Assembly: GCA_947167745.1 (NCBI GenBank)
Contig: CAMVJE010000001.1
Location: 38,883-102,882, forward strand
Origin: an uncultured Treponema sp.
GTDB taxonomy: Bacteria > Spirochaetota > Spirochaetia > Treponematales > Treponemataceae
Length of the DNA stretch: 64,000 nt
Reading direction: 5' to 3'
The notes below the pieces were generated by a model. That model was not told the DNA's origin and did no database searches. It worked only from the letters and a program-made list of their open reading frames with translations. Shown here piece by piece: positions 8,724-17,624 of this stretch (positions are counted from its first letter, which is position 1; every line of letters starts with the position of its first letter). The position numbers and the translations under genes were made by a program.

Positions 8724-11093
8724 TTACTTTTTCAAAATAAATTCTACTCGCCTGTTCTTCCAGCGGTCTTCCAGAGCTGTTGAAAGAGTTGCAGGATTTT
8801 TACTTCCGTTACCTACAGCCTTTAAATTTGAAGAAGAAACACCGTCTTTAATGAGCCAGTTTCGTACATATTCTGCCCGCTGCTCAGACAGCAATCTTAC
8901 TTCATCTTCTTCAGTCTGACTTCCGGAAAGATTGTTAGCATTTCCTTCAATCGTGACATTGTATTCACGGAATTTTTTAAGAATTTCAGAAATTCGGCTC
9001 AGGACTTTGACATTGTTCTCAAGAGTCCGCTGATCAAGCCCCTTTGTTTTTCCATCGTACTTCGGATTCTGTTCAAGCTCAGCCGTAGTCTTAAAATCTG
9101 CGGCATCACTTCGGAAAATAATAGAAGGAACCTGCATTTTAATTCGTTCTCCATCACGAATGACAAGAACATCAACTTTAACAAAGCCTTTAACTGTAGC
9201 TGAAAGATTGCTTGAGTCCGTGACGGTAAATTCATAAGGATAATCCGTAGCAGACTGAACGACCTCACCACGGGAACTCAAACCATTCCATGTAATTTTA
9301 GCCGGAATGGAGTCTGTGCCGCTTTTTGACCAAAAAGGCTTGAGGGTTGCAGGATCTTCAATTACAAATGACCACGACTTCATGGGGCTCTCACATTCAG
9401 CCTTAGCCATAACGAAAAGCTCGTCATATTCACCATCGCCGTCAGGAGAGAAATATTGTGGAGAAATACCCACTGAAATTTTTGGTTCTGAAGGATTTTT
9501 ACCTGATACAGACTCAGTAAATGACTGAATTTCGCTTTCGGGTGAAATTTCATCTTCTTTTGGAGGAATATATTTTTTGAGGACAAGGGGAGCCGAAGGT
9601 TCTTTATAAAATCCTTCCGGGCTTAAAAAAACAGGATATAAAACGACCGTATCCCTGTCAGCAATTTCGCTTTCAACCGGGCGACCTCTAGAATCACGGC
9701 TTGTTTTTTTGCTTGTCTGAAATTCCGGCAAATAAGAATTTTTAAAAAAGGGAGTTTCGTGTACAGAGCGGAACTGAAGAAGAGTTGTTTCAGAGACATT
9801 ATTAGTAGTAAATCTGCCTGCATCATAATTTGATTTTCCTTTAGCCGAGTAGGAATTTTCTTTAAAAGTAAGAACAATATTATCTGATGTTTCCCATGTT
9901 TCTTGTTCAATTAAGCGGGCAATACATTCACTTTCTTTTGTTTTTTCTTCGCTCTGGGATTCTTTTGAGGTAAATTTTTTGTAGTTTCCATCCCAAAGCG
10001 TACTTTCATTAATCAACATGCGGACATCATCCTGCAGTTTGATTTTTATTTCATCAATTCCTACCAGAGAAATGTCAAATCGGCGCTGAAGGTTTTCGAT
10101 AGATTTGTTTACTGCCGAAAAATAGATTCCGTTACGACGCAGTGTGCTCTTAAGCCAGGAATAAACTTCCTCGCTGTCTTCATATTCAAAAATTATTTCA
10201 GCATTCTGATAGTCAAAAGAAATAAAACGAATTCTTGAACCGGAATTTTCGGTTTTATACCAGAGACCGTCAAGAAAGCGAGCAAAAGTTTCTACGGTTC
10301 CATCCTGAATACGAGCCAGTTCTTTTTGCGCAACCCTGTTACCTGCAACGCGAAGTGTTTTTGAAACAGTATAAAGACCTTTCTCTTCGTTCCATTCGTA
10401 CATTGTCTGAATCTGGTCAAGACGGGAACTGTCCGTACCCACACTCTGGGATTCAGAAGTGTAAACCCAGACAGGAAAACTTTCCCCCTTAGTTTGTGAA
10501 AGCTCATAACTCTCAGAACGCGGAATCTGCTGAATGAAAATCGTACCATCAGCCTCAAAATCACCAATAGGAACCAGTATAAAATTACCGTCCTTATTAT
10601 GACTTCCGTTGAAGATTTTGAGCACAACCGAACCGGAGTCAGTAACTCCCTGATAAACGAGAGAATTTTTGTGGTTACCAATAACATCTAGACTCGTGCA
10701 GGCAAAAGTCTTCATTTGAGTGATTTGCGTAGCCAGATAGTTTGACCGCTCATAACTTCCTGTTTTGGGATTATAAAGGCCGACAATAAGCACGATATAA
10801 GGACTTGATGCAGTTTTTACCATATTAATCTGGTCGTCAAAGCCATCACTGTTTATATCCATTTCAAGAGTACCGACCAGAGTTTCGCCGTTTGACAGCT
10901 GAATAAAAGAAGTCTGCTCTAGTGAATCAGAATATTCCTGTTCTGACTTTCCGTCCTTGTATTCACCCACAACAGGAATAACCACACGGGCGCGAGAAAT
11001 AGTTTTATCTTTTACAAAGAGATTGCGGCTAAAAAACAAAAGTGCAAGAGCCGCCGCCGTCAGTAAAAAAATGACGGGTATCATTCGTTTCAT
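8724..11093 (-). CDS. Inner-membrane-anchored OmpA-family protein
   Basis: Predicted envelope protein of 789 residues from the ATG at 11093. One hydrophobic segment (MIPVIFLLTAAALALLFF) lacks a clear cleavage site and probably anchors it. The middle part is beta-rich and includes an FG-GAP-like stretch (GTLEMDINSDGFDDQINMV). Near residue 560 is a gliding-motility-type region (ISPQYFSPDGDGEYDELFV). The last 110 residues form an OmpA-like peptidoglycan-binding domain (RISEILKKFREYNVTIEGNANN, LSEQRAEYVRNWLI, GNGSKNPA, RRVEFILKK). A longer frame starts at a TTG at 11141 with GAGG in front, but that TTG lies in the 3' arm of a hairpin. I prefer the ATG with moderate confidence. It is likely the first gene of the alaS operon. 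Confidence 0.85.
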   Translation of the reverse strand: MKRMIPVIFLLTAAALALLFFSRNLFVKDKTISRARVVIPVVGEYKDGKSEQEYSDSLEQTSFIQLSNGETLVGTLEMDINSDGFDDQINMVKTASSPYIVLIVGLYNPKTGSYERSNYLATQITQMKTFACTSLDVIGNHKNSLVYQGVTDSGSVVLKIFNGSHNKDGNFILVPIGDFEADGTIFIQQIPRSESYELSQTKGESFPVWVYTSESQSVGTDSSRLDQIQTMYEWNEEKGLYTVSKTLRVAGNRVAQKELARIQDGTVETFARFLDGLWYKTENSGSRIRFISFDYQNAEIIFEYEDSEEVYSWLKSTLRRNGIYFSAVNKSIENLQRRFDISLVGIDEIKIKLQDDVRMLINESTLWDGNYKKFTSKESQSEEKTKESECIARLIEQETWETSDNIVLTFKENSYSAKGKSNYDAGRFTTNNVSETTLLQFRSVHETPFFKNSYLPEFQTSKKTSRDSRGRPVESEIADRDTVVLYPVFLSPEGFYKEPSAPLVLKKYIPPKEDEISPESEIQSFTESVSGKNPSEPKISVGISPQYFSPDGDGEYDELFVMAKAECESPMKSWSFVIEDPATLKPFWSKSGTDSIPAKITWNGLSSRGEVVQSATDYPYEFTVTDSSNLSATVKGFVKVDVLVIRDGERIKMQVPSIIFRSDAADFKTTAELEQNPKYDGKTKGLDQRTLENNVKVLSRISEILKKFREYNVTIEGNANNLSGSQTEEDEVRLLSEQRAEYVRNWLIKDGVSSSNLKAVGNGSKNPATLSTALEDRWKNRRVEFILKK

Positions 11094-11119
11094 AGTGAAA
11101 CAGTTTATCAAAAACCTGT

Positions 11120-11174
11120 AAAATGATAAAGGGAAGTTCAAAAACTCACCCTCAGTGATTTTTCAAACTTCCCT
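11120..11174 (-). terminator. Hairpin with T-rich tail between MATE and OmpA-like genes
   Basis: Long imperfect inverted repeat with outer arms GGGAAGTT (11131-11138) and AACTTCCC (11167-11174) and an inner AAAAA..CAC/GTG..TTTTT pairing around a 5-nt loop. On the - strand it is followed by TTTATCATTTT. It fits a terminator or attenuator after the MATE gene. A GAGGGTGAG sequence in its loop and 3' arm sits just before a possible TTG start of the next gene, so it could also gate translation. Confidence 0.6.
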
Positions 11175-11212
11175 ATGCAAGAATGTCAAAAATTATTTTT
11201 TAAGCCGGAAAA

Positions 11213-12610
11213 TTACTCGCTTTCAGCAAGAGACTTTGATTCTGTCTGAGCTTCCATCTTTTTAAATTCAATGTTCATATAGAGAAACATACAGAAAGCC
11301 ATAAAAATTGAGACATAATCTGCGATTGGCTGAGCAAGGACAACACCTTTAAGTCCGAAAAACATATTTAAAAGGATAATCGCAGGCAAAAATACAAACC
11401 CCTGTCGGCTTACTGCAAGTGCAAGCGAAGGAAGTGCCTTTCCCATTGCCTGAAAAGAAAAATTGAACATAAAAAGAATGCCTACTACAGGACTTGAAAC
11501 CATGAGTGCGCGGAGCATCCGGATACCAGCCTCAATAACGAGCTTATCTCCGATGAACACAGAAACGATATTTTCGGTAAAAATGAAGTATAAAGCCGTA
11601 AGGGAAACGCCCGCCGTAATATTGCAAAGCATTCCGAACTTCATGGCAGACTTCATGCGATTAAAATTCTTTGCACCAAATGTATAACCAATGAGAGGCT
11701 GAATTCCTGCCGCAATTCCAAGCTGAATGAAAATAACCAGCATATTCGCCTTCATTGCGATTCCCATACCGGCTACATTTACATCGCCGTAAGTAACAAG
11801 GAATTTATTGGTGAGAATATTACTCAAACTCATAAGGATATTAGTAAGTGAAGCCGGAAGACCGATTAAGAAAACTCCCTTCAAGATTCCATGCCGCATG
11901 GCAAAATATTTGGGACTGAGGGTAAGTACAGAATTCTTTGAAAGAACATGGCAGAAGAAAACCGCGATAGAAACAAGGTTTCCGATGACGGTGGCAATAG
12001 CCGCTCCAGCAACACCCATCCCCAAGCAGGGAATAAAAAGGAATTTATCAAGAATGAAAATCGGATCAAGGATAATGTTGGCGACAGTTCCCAGCATCAT
12101 GCCCTTCATGGCGCTTTGCGCAGCCCCTTCACCACGCACAAGATTTGTAAATGCCGTTGAAACGACAATAGCCACGCCGCCATAAGCAATCCATGAGAGA
12201 TATTCTTTTGCATAAGAGAATGTATTTTCACTTGTCCCGACTGCTTCAAGAATCTGCCTCATAAAAGTGAGCATAAAAATCATGCCGACAATGCCAACCA
12301 CGATTCCTGCATAAAGACAGAATGAACTGATATTTTTTGCCTTATCGTACTTTTTTTCACCGAGAGCCCGGCTTAAAAATGAAGAACCGCCCATGCCGAA
12401 AATATTGCCCGCAGCCATAAAAAACAAAAATACCGGAGTTGCAACGCTAACAGCAGCCATCTGATTTGCATCCCCCGTCTGACCAACAAAGAAAGTATCA
12501 ACCATGTTATAAAAAACGGCTACAATCATACTCAAAACCGTTGGGAGAGCAAGCTTTAAGATAGCAAGAGGAATCGGATCCTTTTCAAATACATCGATAT
12601 TCTTAAGCAT
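11213..12610 (-). CDS. MATE-family efflux transporter
   Basis: Multidrug and toxin extrusion type exporter of 465 residues, usually Na+ or H+ coupled. About twelve hydrophobic segments are arranged in two homologous halves. The N-terminal FEKDPIPLAILKLALPTVLSMIV and the following MVDTFFVGQTGD are typical of the DinF/NorM-like group, as is the second-half LGIAAGIQPLIGYTFGAKNF. The C-terminus ends with a short charged tail. There is no Shine-Dalgarno sequence before the ATG. A near-perfect promoter ends 6 nt upstream, suggesting leaderless mRNA. It is a single gene with a hairpin after it. The substrate is unknown. Confidence 0.92.
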   Translation of the reverse strand: MLKNIDVFEKDPIPLAILKLALPTVLSMIVAVFYNMVDTFFVGQTGDANQMAAVSVATPVFLFFMAAGNIFGMGGSSFLSRALGEKKYDKAKNISSFCLYAGIVVGIVGMIFMLTFMRQILEAVGTSENTFSYAKEYLSWIAYGGVAIVVSTAFTNLVRGEGAAQSAMKGMMLGTVANIILDPIFILDKFLFIPCLGMGVAGAAIATVIGNLVSIAVFFCHVLSKNSVLTLSPKYFAMRHGILKGVFLIGLPASLTNILMSLSNILTNKFLVTYGDVNVAGMGIAMKANMLVIFIQLGIAAGIQPLIGYTFGAKNFNRMKSAMKFGMLCNITAGVSLTALYFIFTENIVSVFIGDKLVIEAGIRMLRALMVSSPVVGILFMFNFSFQAMGKALPSLALAVSRQGFVFLPAIILLNMFFGLKGVVLAQPIADYVSIFMAFCMFLYMNIEFKKMEAQTESKSLAESE

Positions 12611-12616
12611 GTAAAG

Positions 12617-12645
12617 AATTTACAAAAAACAGAAATAAATGTCAA
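12617..12645 (-). promoter_or_regulatory. Sigma-70-type promoter of the MATE gene, predicted leaderless
   Basis: On the - strand TTGACA (12640-12645, perfect), a 17-nt spacer and TAAATT (12617-12622) are followed by only 6 nt before the ATG at 12610. The expected start of transcription is therefore the start codon itself. Confidence 0.75.
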
Positions 12646-12672
12646 CAAATGTTAAGGAAAGGTGGGGAGTTT

Positions 12673-12706
12673 AAAAAAAAGGGGACGAGCCGAAGCAAGC
12701 CCCTTT
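12673..12706 (-). terminator. Terminator downstream of the chemoreceptor gene
   Basis: On the - strand AAAGGGG, an inner stem with a TTCG-type loop, and CCCCTTTTTTTT form a classic terminator hairpin (arms near 12681-12684 and 12699-12703, T-tract 12673-12680). Confidence 0.85.
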
Positions 12707-12718
12707 ATTGTATGGATT

Positions 12719-12818
12719 GAGCCGCACTGAAAGTGTCGGCTCGAAGCTGATTTGACACGCTTGCCAGTGGCAAGTCGTGCTCATAGTCGATTATGCTGCA
12801 CGGAGTGTCAGCGTAATC
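12719..12818 (-). other. Three consecutive hairpins between the MCP stop codon and its terminator
   Basis: Three further stem-loops stand in a row in front of the terminator. They are GAGCCG..CGGCTC with inner CACT/AGTG (12719-12742), CACG-TTGCCA-G-TGGCAA-CGTG (12756-12779), and GATTA-GCTG-CAC-gga-GTG-CAGC-TAATC (12789-12818). The last overlaps the MCP stop codon. The stretch 12646-12816 has no plausible gene. It may be a structured 3' UTR that protects the mRNA or yields a 3'-derived small RNA. Confidence 0.5.
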
Positions 12819-14925
12819 AGACCTTGAACTTATCTACCTGTTCACCAATTTTAGCGATCGAGCCGTTAATCTGGCTAGATACTTCGCTCAATGCAGCGCC
12901 AGTCTCGTTGATTTTGCGGGCACCAACAGCCATTTCTTCCATGCTCTGACTCATTGCCATTGCCGTATTTTGCAAAATCTGGACTTCCTTAAGGATAAGT
13001 TTGTTTCCTTCTGACATTTCGGTTGAGGCATTGCGGACTTCAACAGTGCTGTCGTTCATATTGTGAAGGGCCTCTGTAATCTGTTGAGAACCTTCATTCT
13101 GCTCTTCCATTGCAGCCCGAATCTGCATGACAAGGGCATCAGTTTCTTCAAGTTTGCGCGAAACAGCCTCAAATGCGGTTGCAGATTCACCAGAAGCTGA
13201 AACAACTGAATTAATAGACTCCTTAATGTTTGAAAGCTGGTCGCCGATTGTCTTTGACTGAGCAGTTGAAGTTTCTGAAAGCTTACGGATTTCGTCTGCA
13301 ACGACTGCGAATCCTTTACCAGCCTCACCAGCGTGAGCAGCCTCGATTGCCGCGTTCATAGCGAGAAGGTTTGTCTGTGAAGCGATTGCCGCAATTGCAA
13401 CGTTTGCTTCCTGAAGCATTTCTGACTGGCTTTCGATTTCAGTGATTCGGTCATTGACTGCCTTCTGTTTTGCGATACCGGCCTGTGAGTTAGAGCGCAA
13501 CTCGCTGAATGAGTGAGCCATTTTTTCCATTGAACCGTTTACAGAAGAGATGTTTCCAATCATCTGCTCAACTGCAGCAGAAGCCTGAGTTACGCCACTT
13601 GACTGGCTTTCAATCATGCGCTCCAGCGACTCGATGTTTGAAGCAATCTCGTTTACAGCCCCTGCTGTCTGGTTTACAGACTGGTTCTGGCCATCAATCT
13701 GATGCTTCATTGAATCGATGTTTGCGATAATCTGTGTAATAGAAGAAGATGTGTCCTGAGTTGCCCCGGAAAGGTTCTCGCCGGCCACCATAAGCTCGTC
13801 TTTTGAAGATTTGACATCACCAATGATAGATTGCAATTTTGAGGCGAAGGCATTGAAACCTTTGACAACATAACCGATTTCGTTGTTTGAATTGATTTCA
13901 ATTCGTTTTGTAAGGTCAGCGTCACCGGAAGCAATTCCTGAAATTGCCCCTTCCACAATCTGCAAAGGTTTGAGCGAACGGAGCAAGAGGAAGCCGGAAA
14001 CAAGAATCAAGGCAAGAACTGTAAAAACTGCAAAGCCCAGCAAGAGGGAGCGAATTTTATTTACAAGGTCATAGATCTGATTCTCTGGAATTGAAAGAGC
14101 CAGAGACCATGGAGTTCCTTCAACAGGGCCATAAACGATTAAGTCCTGACCGGCATGCTGATTTGACTTTTTCCAGCCTTCTCCCTTTTCGCCATTGACC
14201 ATTGCCTGAGCAATAGCCGTATTATCAGCACCCATATTGCCGTCTGTGAGGAAGTTTCGGTTCATGACTAAATCTGTCTGTGGGTGAGCGATAACGAGAC
14301 CATCACTTGCAAGTAAGTATGCGAAGCCCTTCTCGCCAATCTTAATATCCTCGACCAAGTCAGTAAGAAGCCCGACATTAACGACACCTGCCAGCATGGC
14401 GAAAGTGCGGCCGTTGCGGTCTTTTACCGCGCGGGTGATATGAACGACAGGCTTACCTGTAGTTTTTGAGATAACCGGGTCATCTACATATTTATCCTTA
14501 CCTTCCTGCATGATGGCCTTGAAATAACCTCGAGTGGAAATATCTGTAGTTGAACCAATATCGTTGTAAGAAATGCCGTCTGGGCCTGCGAACATAATGT
14601 AGTCGAACTCGCCCCGCATGCTAGCGTGATCAGGATCCTGAATCCATTCATAACAAGCCTGCAAATTACCGCCTTTCATTACATCAGCATGAAGATAGCC
14701 GTTCAGTTCTTTGAAATAACCTTCAACATCATTGAAAAGCGAATCTGAATAACCATCAATCATATTTGAATACATGTTCAGATCTTCCGCTACGATATTC
14801 TTTTTTGCATTCGTAGTAACGAATAAAAGCTGAACAACATTAAATAAAACGATGACTGCTCCAACAAAAATGAGAAGTCTTTTAATCAAGCTTGAACGCT
14901 TTTCACTAACTGAATTTTTAGCCAT
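12817..14925 (-). CDS. Methyl-accepting chemotaxis protein with periplasmic Cache domain
   Basis: Transmembrane chemoreceptor of 702 residues that controls CheA. TM1 lies at about 15-33, followed by a periplasmic dCache-like domain (residues 40-290, with [20 protein letters not shown] and [12 protein letters not shown], motifs common in small-molecule-binding Cache domains). TM2 lies at about 297-318. A HAMP domain follows ([26 protein letters not shown]), then the signalling domain with its hairpin tip [17 protein letters not shown] and the conserved [28 protein letters not shown] just before it. AGGAGTATTT precedes the ATG. There is no recognisable CheR-tethering pentapeptide at the C-terminus. 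The ligand is unknown; amino acids are a reasonable guess from the Cache type. Confidence 0.95.
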   Translation of the reverse strand: MAKNSVSEKRSSLIKRLLIFVGAVIVLFNVVQLLFVTTNAKKNIVAEDLNMYSNMIDGYSDSLFNDVEGYFKELNGYLHADVMKGGNLQACYEWIQDPDHASMRGEFDYIMFAGPDGISYNDIGSTTDISTRGYFKAIMQEGKDKYVDDPVISKTTGKPVVHITRAVKDRNGRTFAMLAGVVNVGLLTDLVEDIKIGEKGFAYLLASDGLVIAHPQTDLVMNRNFLTDGNMGADNTAIAQAMVNGEKGEGWKKSNQHAGQDLIVYGPVEGTPWSLALSIPENQIYDLVNKIRSLLLGFAVFTVLALILVSGFLLLRSLKPLQIVEGAISGIASGDADLTKRIEINSNNEIGYVVKGFNAFASKLQSIIGDVKSSKDELMVAGENLSGATQDTSSSITQIIANIDSMKHQIDGQNQSVNQTAGAVNEIASNIESLERMIESQSSGVTQASAAVEQMIGNISSVNGSMEKMAHSFSELRSNSQAGIAKQKAVNDRITEIESQSEMLQEANVAIAAIASQTNLLAMNAAIEAAHAGEAGKGFAVVADEIRKLSETSTAQSKTIGDQLSNIKESINSVVSASGESATAFEAVSRKLEETDALVMQIRAAMEEQNEGSQQITEALHNMNDSTVEVRNASTEMSEGNKLILKEVQILQNTAMAMSQSMEEMAVGARKINETGAALSEVSSQINGSIAKIGEQVDKFKV

Positions 14926-15059
14926 AAATACTCCTATTAAAAGTGACCAAATTAACTTTCGTAATTATAAAGTATAAGTCATAAGAAATAGCTTTTCAAG
15001 AAAAATTTAAGATATGCCAAAAAAAATCCAATTTTCTATTCCAGCACCCCTTATTTTTA

Positions 15060-15088
15060 TTGAGAATTTTCTATATCAATGGTAAATT
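15060..15088 (+). promoter_or_regulatory. Promoter of azlCD, predicted leaderless
   Basis: TTGAGA (15060-15065), a 17-nt spacer and TAAATT (15083-15088), with TG-G before the -10 (extended -10), end 6 nt before the azlC ATG. There is no Shine-Dalgarno sequence. Confidence 0.65.
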
Positions 15089-15094
15089 CTAATC

Positions 15095-15862
15095 ATGCTT
15101 GATTCTTCTAATTTCAGAAGAGCCGTCAAACTCACCATGCCTGTCTTCTTCGGCTATATCGCAATTGGTATTCCTTTTGGTCTCATAGTCGTAAATGCGG
15201 GCTTTCCCTGGTGGCTTGCCGTGATTATGAGCCTTCTCATTTATTCGGGAACGGGCCAATATATCGGAATCGCGCTTTTCTCTTCTGGACTTGCAAACAC
15301 TTCAAGCTTTTGGGCAAGCCTGCTCACTTTTGTCGGCATCGAATTCTTTATCGGTTTACGCCATATCTTCTATTCACTTTCACTTTTAGAGATTTACCGT
15401 AACACAGGAAAATGGAAATTTCCCCTCATTTTCACAATCACCGACGAAACCTTCGCCTTGATTTCTTCATGCAACATTCCCCGCGATGCAGACAAGGGTG
15501 CATATCTGGCCGTAATTTCTGTTTTCGACTATTCATACTGGGTTTTGGGAACTTTAATCGGCGCCATCATCGGAAATTTCATTCCAGACGGCTACTTAAA
15601 CGGCGTGGATTTTGCCCTCACAGCCCTCTTCATCGTCCTTATGATAAACCAAATCAAAGCCAGCAAGGATTTTCTGCCCTCACTTGTGGGAATTCTAGCA
15701 GCATGCCTTGCCACAGCCCTTTCTTACATCAAAATCAACGGAAAAATCATTCTGCCAAGCCAGCATTTAATTCTCACAGGTCTTTGTCTTGGAATTCTTG
15801 TTATGATTTTGCTCCGGAGTGGATCTTCAAAGTCCAAAAACAATGAAGGAGGCGAAAAATGA
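15095..15862 (+). CDS. azlC: AzlC-family branched-chain amino acid exporter, large subunit
   Basis: Integral membrane protein of 255 residues that with AzlD exports branched-chain amino acids and analogues. The N-terminus FRRAVKLTMPVFFGYIAIGIPFGLIVVNAGF and the segment IYSGTGQYIGIALFSSG are typical of AzlC (the family motif has GAxQ where this has GTGQ), as is FFIGLRHIFYSLSLLE. It has about seven or eight membrane segments. It lacks a ribosome-binding site and has a promoter ending 6 nt upstream. The stop overlaps the azlD start by 4 nt. Substrate assignment rests on the family only. Confidence 0.93.
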   Translation: MLDSSNFRRAVKLTMPVFFGYIAIGIPFGLIVVNAGFPWWLAVIMSLLIYSGTGQYIGIALFSSGLANTSSFWASLLTFVGIEFFIGLRHIFYSLSLLEIYRNTGKWKFPLIFTITDETFALISSCNIPRDADKGAYLAVISVFDYSYWVLGTLIGAIIGNFIPDGYLNGVDFALTALFIVLMINQIKASKDFLPSLVGILAACLATALSYIKINGKIILPSQHLILTGLCLGILVMILLRSGSSKSKNNEGGEK

Positions 15863-16215
15863 AACTGACTGCAACAGAAGCTTTAATCGCTACCATCGCA
15901 ATCGGTCTTATGATGCTTCTTCTCCGCTTTCTGCCCTTCGCGATTTTTGCAAAACGCAAGACCCCGGAAGTTTTCTCCTTTATCGAAAAATTTATTCCTG
16001 CTATTTCGATAGCTGTTCTTTTTTTAATCTGCTTCAAAGAGAGAACGAGCGACCTTCTCTTTAAAAGTATAAATCCTCTTTCTGAACTTCCCTCGGTCAT
16101 CTGCGCCATTGCAGCTTCAATCATTACCGTGCTGCTTCATCTCTGGAAGAACAATGCCATGCTCAGTATTTTTGGCGGAACCATTCTTTATATGATTCTT
16201 AATTATTTTTTTTAA
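15859..16215 (+). CDS. azlD: AzlD-family branched-chain amino acid exporter, small subunit
   Basis: Small membrane protein of 118 residues with four hydrophobic segments, the usual AzlD size. The motif LLRFLPFAIFAKRKTPEVFSFIEKFIPAISIAVL matches the conserved N-terminal half of the family. Its ATGA overlap with azlC and the GGAGG inside the end of azlC indicate coupled translation and a two-subunit transporter. A polyT-rich stretch follows the stop without a clear hairpin. Confidence 0.92.
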   Translation: MKLTATEALIATIAIGLMMLLLRFLPFAIFAKRKTPEVFSFIEKFIPAISIAVLFLICFKERTSDLLFKSINPLSELPSVICAIAASIITVLLHLWKNNAMLSIFGGTILYMILNYFF

Positions 16216-16268
16216 TCCTATTCAGTATTTAATAAAATAAAAAAATCTAATTATTTGCCACAAACTTA

Positions 16269-16297
16269 TTGAAAAGATTGGCTATAAAAACTATTTT
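16269..16297 (+). promoter_or_regulatory. Promoter of potABCD, predicted leaderless
   Basis: TTGAAA (16269-16274), a 17-nt spacer and TATTTT (16292-16297) end 6 nt before the potA ATG. No Shine-Dalgarno sequence precedes that ATG. A competing TATAAA at 16283-16288 has no -35 at proper distance. Confidence 0.6.
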
Positions 16298-16303
16298 ATC
16301 AAT

Positions 16304-17500
16304 ATGAAAGGAAGTCAGGTCACAATCAGTGGTGTTCACAAACACTTTGGGGATTTTGTCGCGCTAGACAATATCGATTTTACTATTAAGCAGGGAGAAT
16401 TTTTCACGCTTTTGGGGCCATCCGGCTGCGGCAAGACAACTCTGCTCCGCATTCTCGCCGGATTTGAATTTGCCGACGAAGGAAGTGTTCTTTTTGACGA
16501 TATTGATGTCACCGATTTGCCACCAAATAAACGACATTCAAACACCGTTTTCCAGAATTACGCCCTCTTTCCTCATCTGAGCGTCTACGAAAATGTGGCA
16601 TTTCCCCTTCGTCTCAAAAAACTTCCCAAAAACGAAATTGACGAAAAAGTCCGCCACTATGTTCACCTGGTAGAGCTTGACGAGCATATTTTCAAAAAGC
16701 CGAACCAGCTTTCTGGCGGTCAGAGGCAGCGTGTCGCAATTGCCCGTGCCCTCATTAACGAGCCAAAGGTTCTTTTGCTTGACGAGCCGCTTTCTGCCCT
16801 CGACGCAAAATTGCGCTCAAACCTTCTCGTTGAGCTAGACCGCCTTCACGACAAAATCGGCATCACCTTCATTTTCGTAACCCACGACCAGAGCGAGGCC
16901 CTTGCGGTCTCAGACAGAATCGCGGTTATGAATCACGGTCATGTCTTGCAGGTTGGAACTCCCTACGAAATTTACGAAAGCCCGGCCACTCAGTTCGTCG
17001 CCCAGTTCATCGGCGAGACAAACCTTTTTGAGGCCAGCGTAGTAAATTGCGAAAGCTACAAGGTCGAAGGTAAGGCTGACATCGAGCACATGGTCACCCT
17101 CAATGTTCCCGCTCTGGGGCTTCAGGCTCAGCTAAAAGGCGACACCCAGGCCACAAAAGAAGAAGACAAGAACATCCTCGTTACCGATTACGAGCACACC
17201 GACGAAGGCCAGAAGGTCGCATTCACCGTTCGCCCCGAAAAAATCCGAATCACTTTGGAAGAGCCGGATGTAAAAGGCCGCAAGGACATCAATGTCTTCA
17301 AGGGAATCGTTGAGGAGCCGGTCTACACAGGCTTCCAGTCAAAATTCTATGTCAAACTGGAAAAGACAGGCACAATCGTCAAAGTCTTCAAGCAGCACCA
17401 GAACTACCTTGATGACGGCCCTGAAATTCAATGGAAGGACACAGTCTATATTTCATGGTCGGCGGAAGACGGCTACATCGTGGAAGATATTGAAAAATAA
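16304..17500 (+). CDS. potA: Spermidine/putrescine ABC transporter ATP-binding protein PotA
   Basis: ATPase of the polyamine importer, 398 residues. It has Walker A GPSGCGKTT (about 38-46), a Q-loop, signature LSGGQRQRVAIARAL, Walker B LLLDEPLSALD and the switch His in FVTHDQ. The C-terminal 150 residues form the regulatory TOBE-like domain of MalK/PotA-type ATPases (AFTVRPEKIRI). It is first in potABCD. The ATG has no ribosome site in front. A repeat element, not a gene, fills the 124 nt to potB. The polyamine assignment comes from operon order and PotD similarity. Confidence 0.95.
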   Translation: MKGSQVTISGVHKHFGDFVALDNIDFTIKQGEFFTLLGPSGCGKTTLLRILAGFEFADEGSVLFDDIDVTDLPPNKRHSNTVFQNYALFPHLSVYENVAFPLRLKKLPKNEIDEKVRHYVHLVELDEHIFKKPNQLSGGQRQRVAIARALINEPKVLLLDEPLSALDAKLRSNLLVELDRLHDKIGITFIFVTHDQSEALAVSDRIAVMNHGHVLQVGTPYEIYESPATQFVAQFIGETNLFEASVVNCESYKVEGKADIEHMVTLNVPALGLQAQLKGDTQATKEEDKNILVTDYEHTDEGQKVAFTVRPEKIRITLEEPDVKGRKDINVFKGIVEEPVYTGFQSKFYVKLEKTGTIVKVFKQHQNYLDDGPEIQWKDTVYISWSAEDGYIVEDIEK

Positions 17501-17525
17501 AAATCAGCAATGAGGAATTAAAAGT

Positions 17526-17607
17526 TGGGGGAAGTCTCCCCCTTCGCCCGCACTTCGTTGCGTGCTACCCTCTCTGCGGGCTCAAACGCCGCCCGCAACG
17601 CCTGCTT
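17526..17607 (+). repeat. Palindromic repeat element, copy A (between potA and potB)
   Basis: Three consecutive hairpins: GGGGGA-agtc-TCCCCC (17527-17542), CGCAcTTCGtTGCG (about 17549-17562), and GCGGGC..GCCCGC (17576-17596). The same layout and the CGCACTyCGTTGCG segment recur in copy C at 36963, and the first hairpin also recurs in copy B at 21943. It fills the potA-potB gap and may affect the ratio of their transcripts. Homology with B and C is less tight than between B and C. Confidence 0.6.
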
Positions 17608-17624
17608 TTTTGAGGAAATCGCTT

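Noticed and set aside
15412..15846. 144-codon frame inside azlC
   Set aside because: Other frame of a clear membrane protein gene; His/Arg/Asn-rich, no support.
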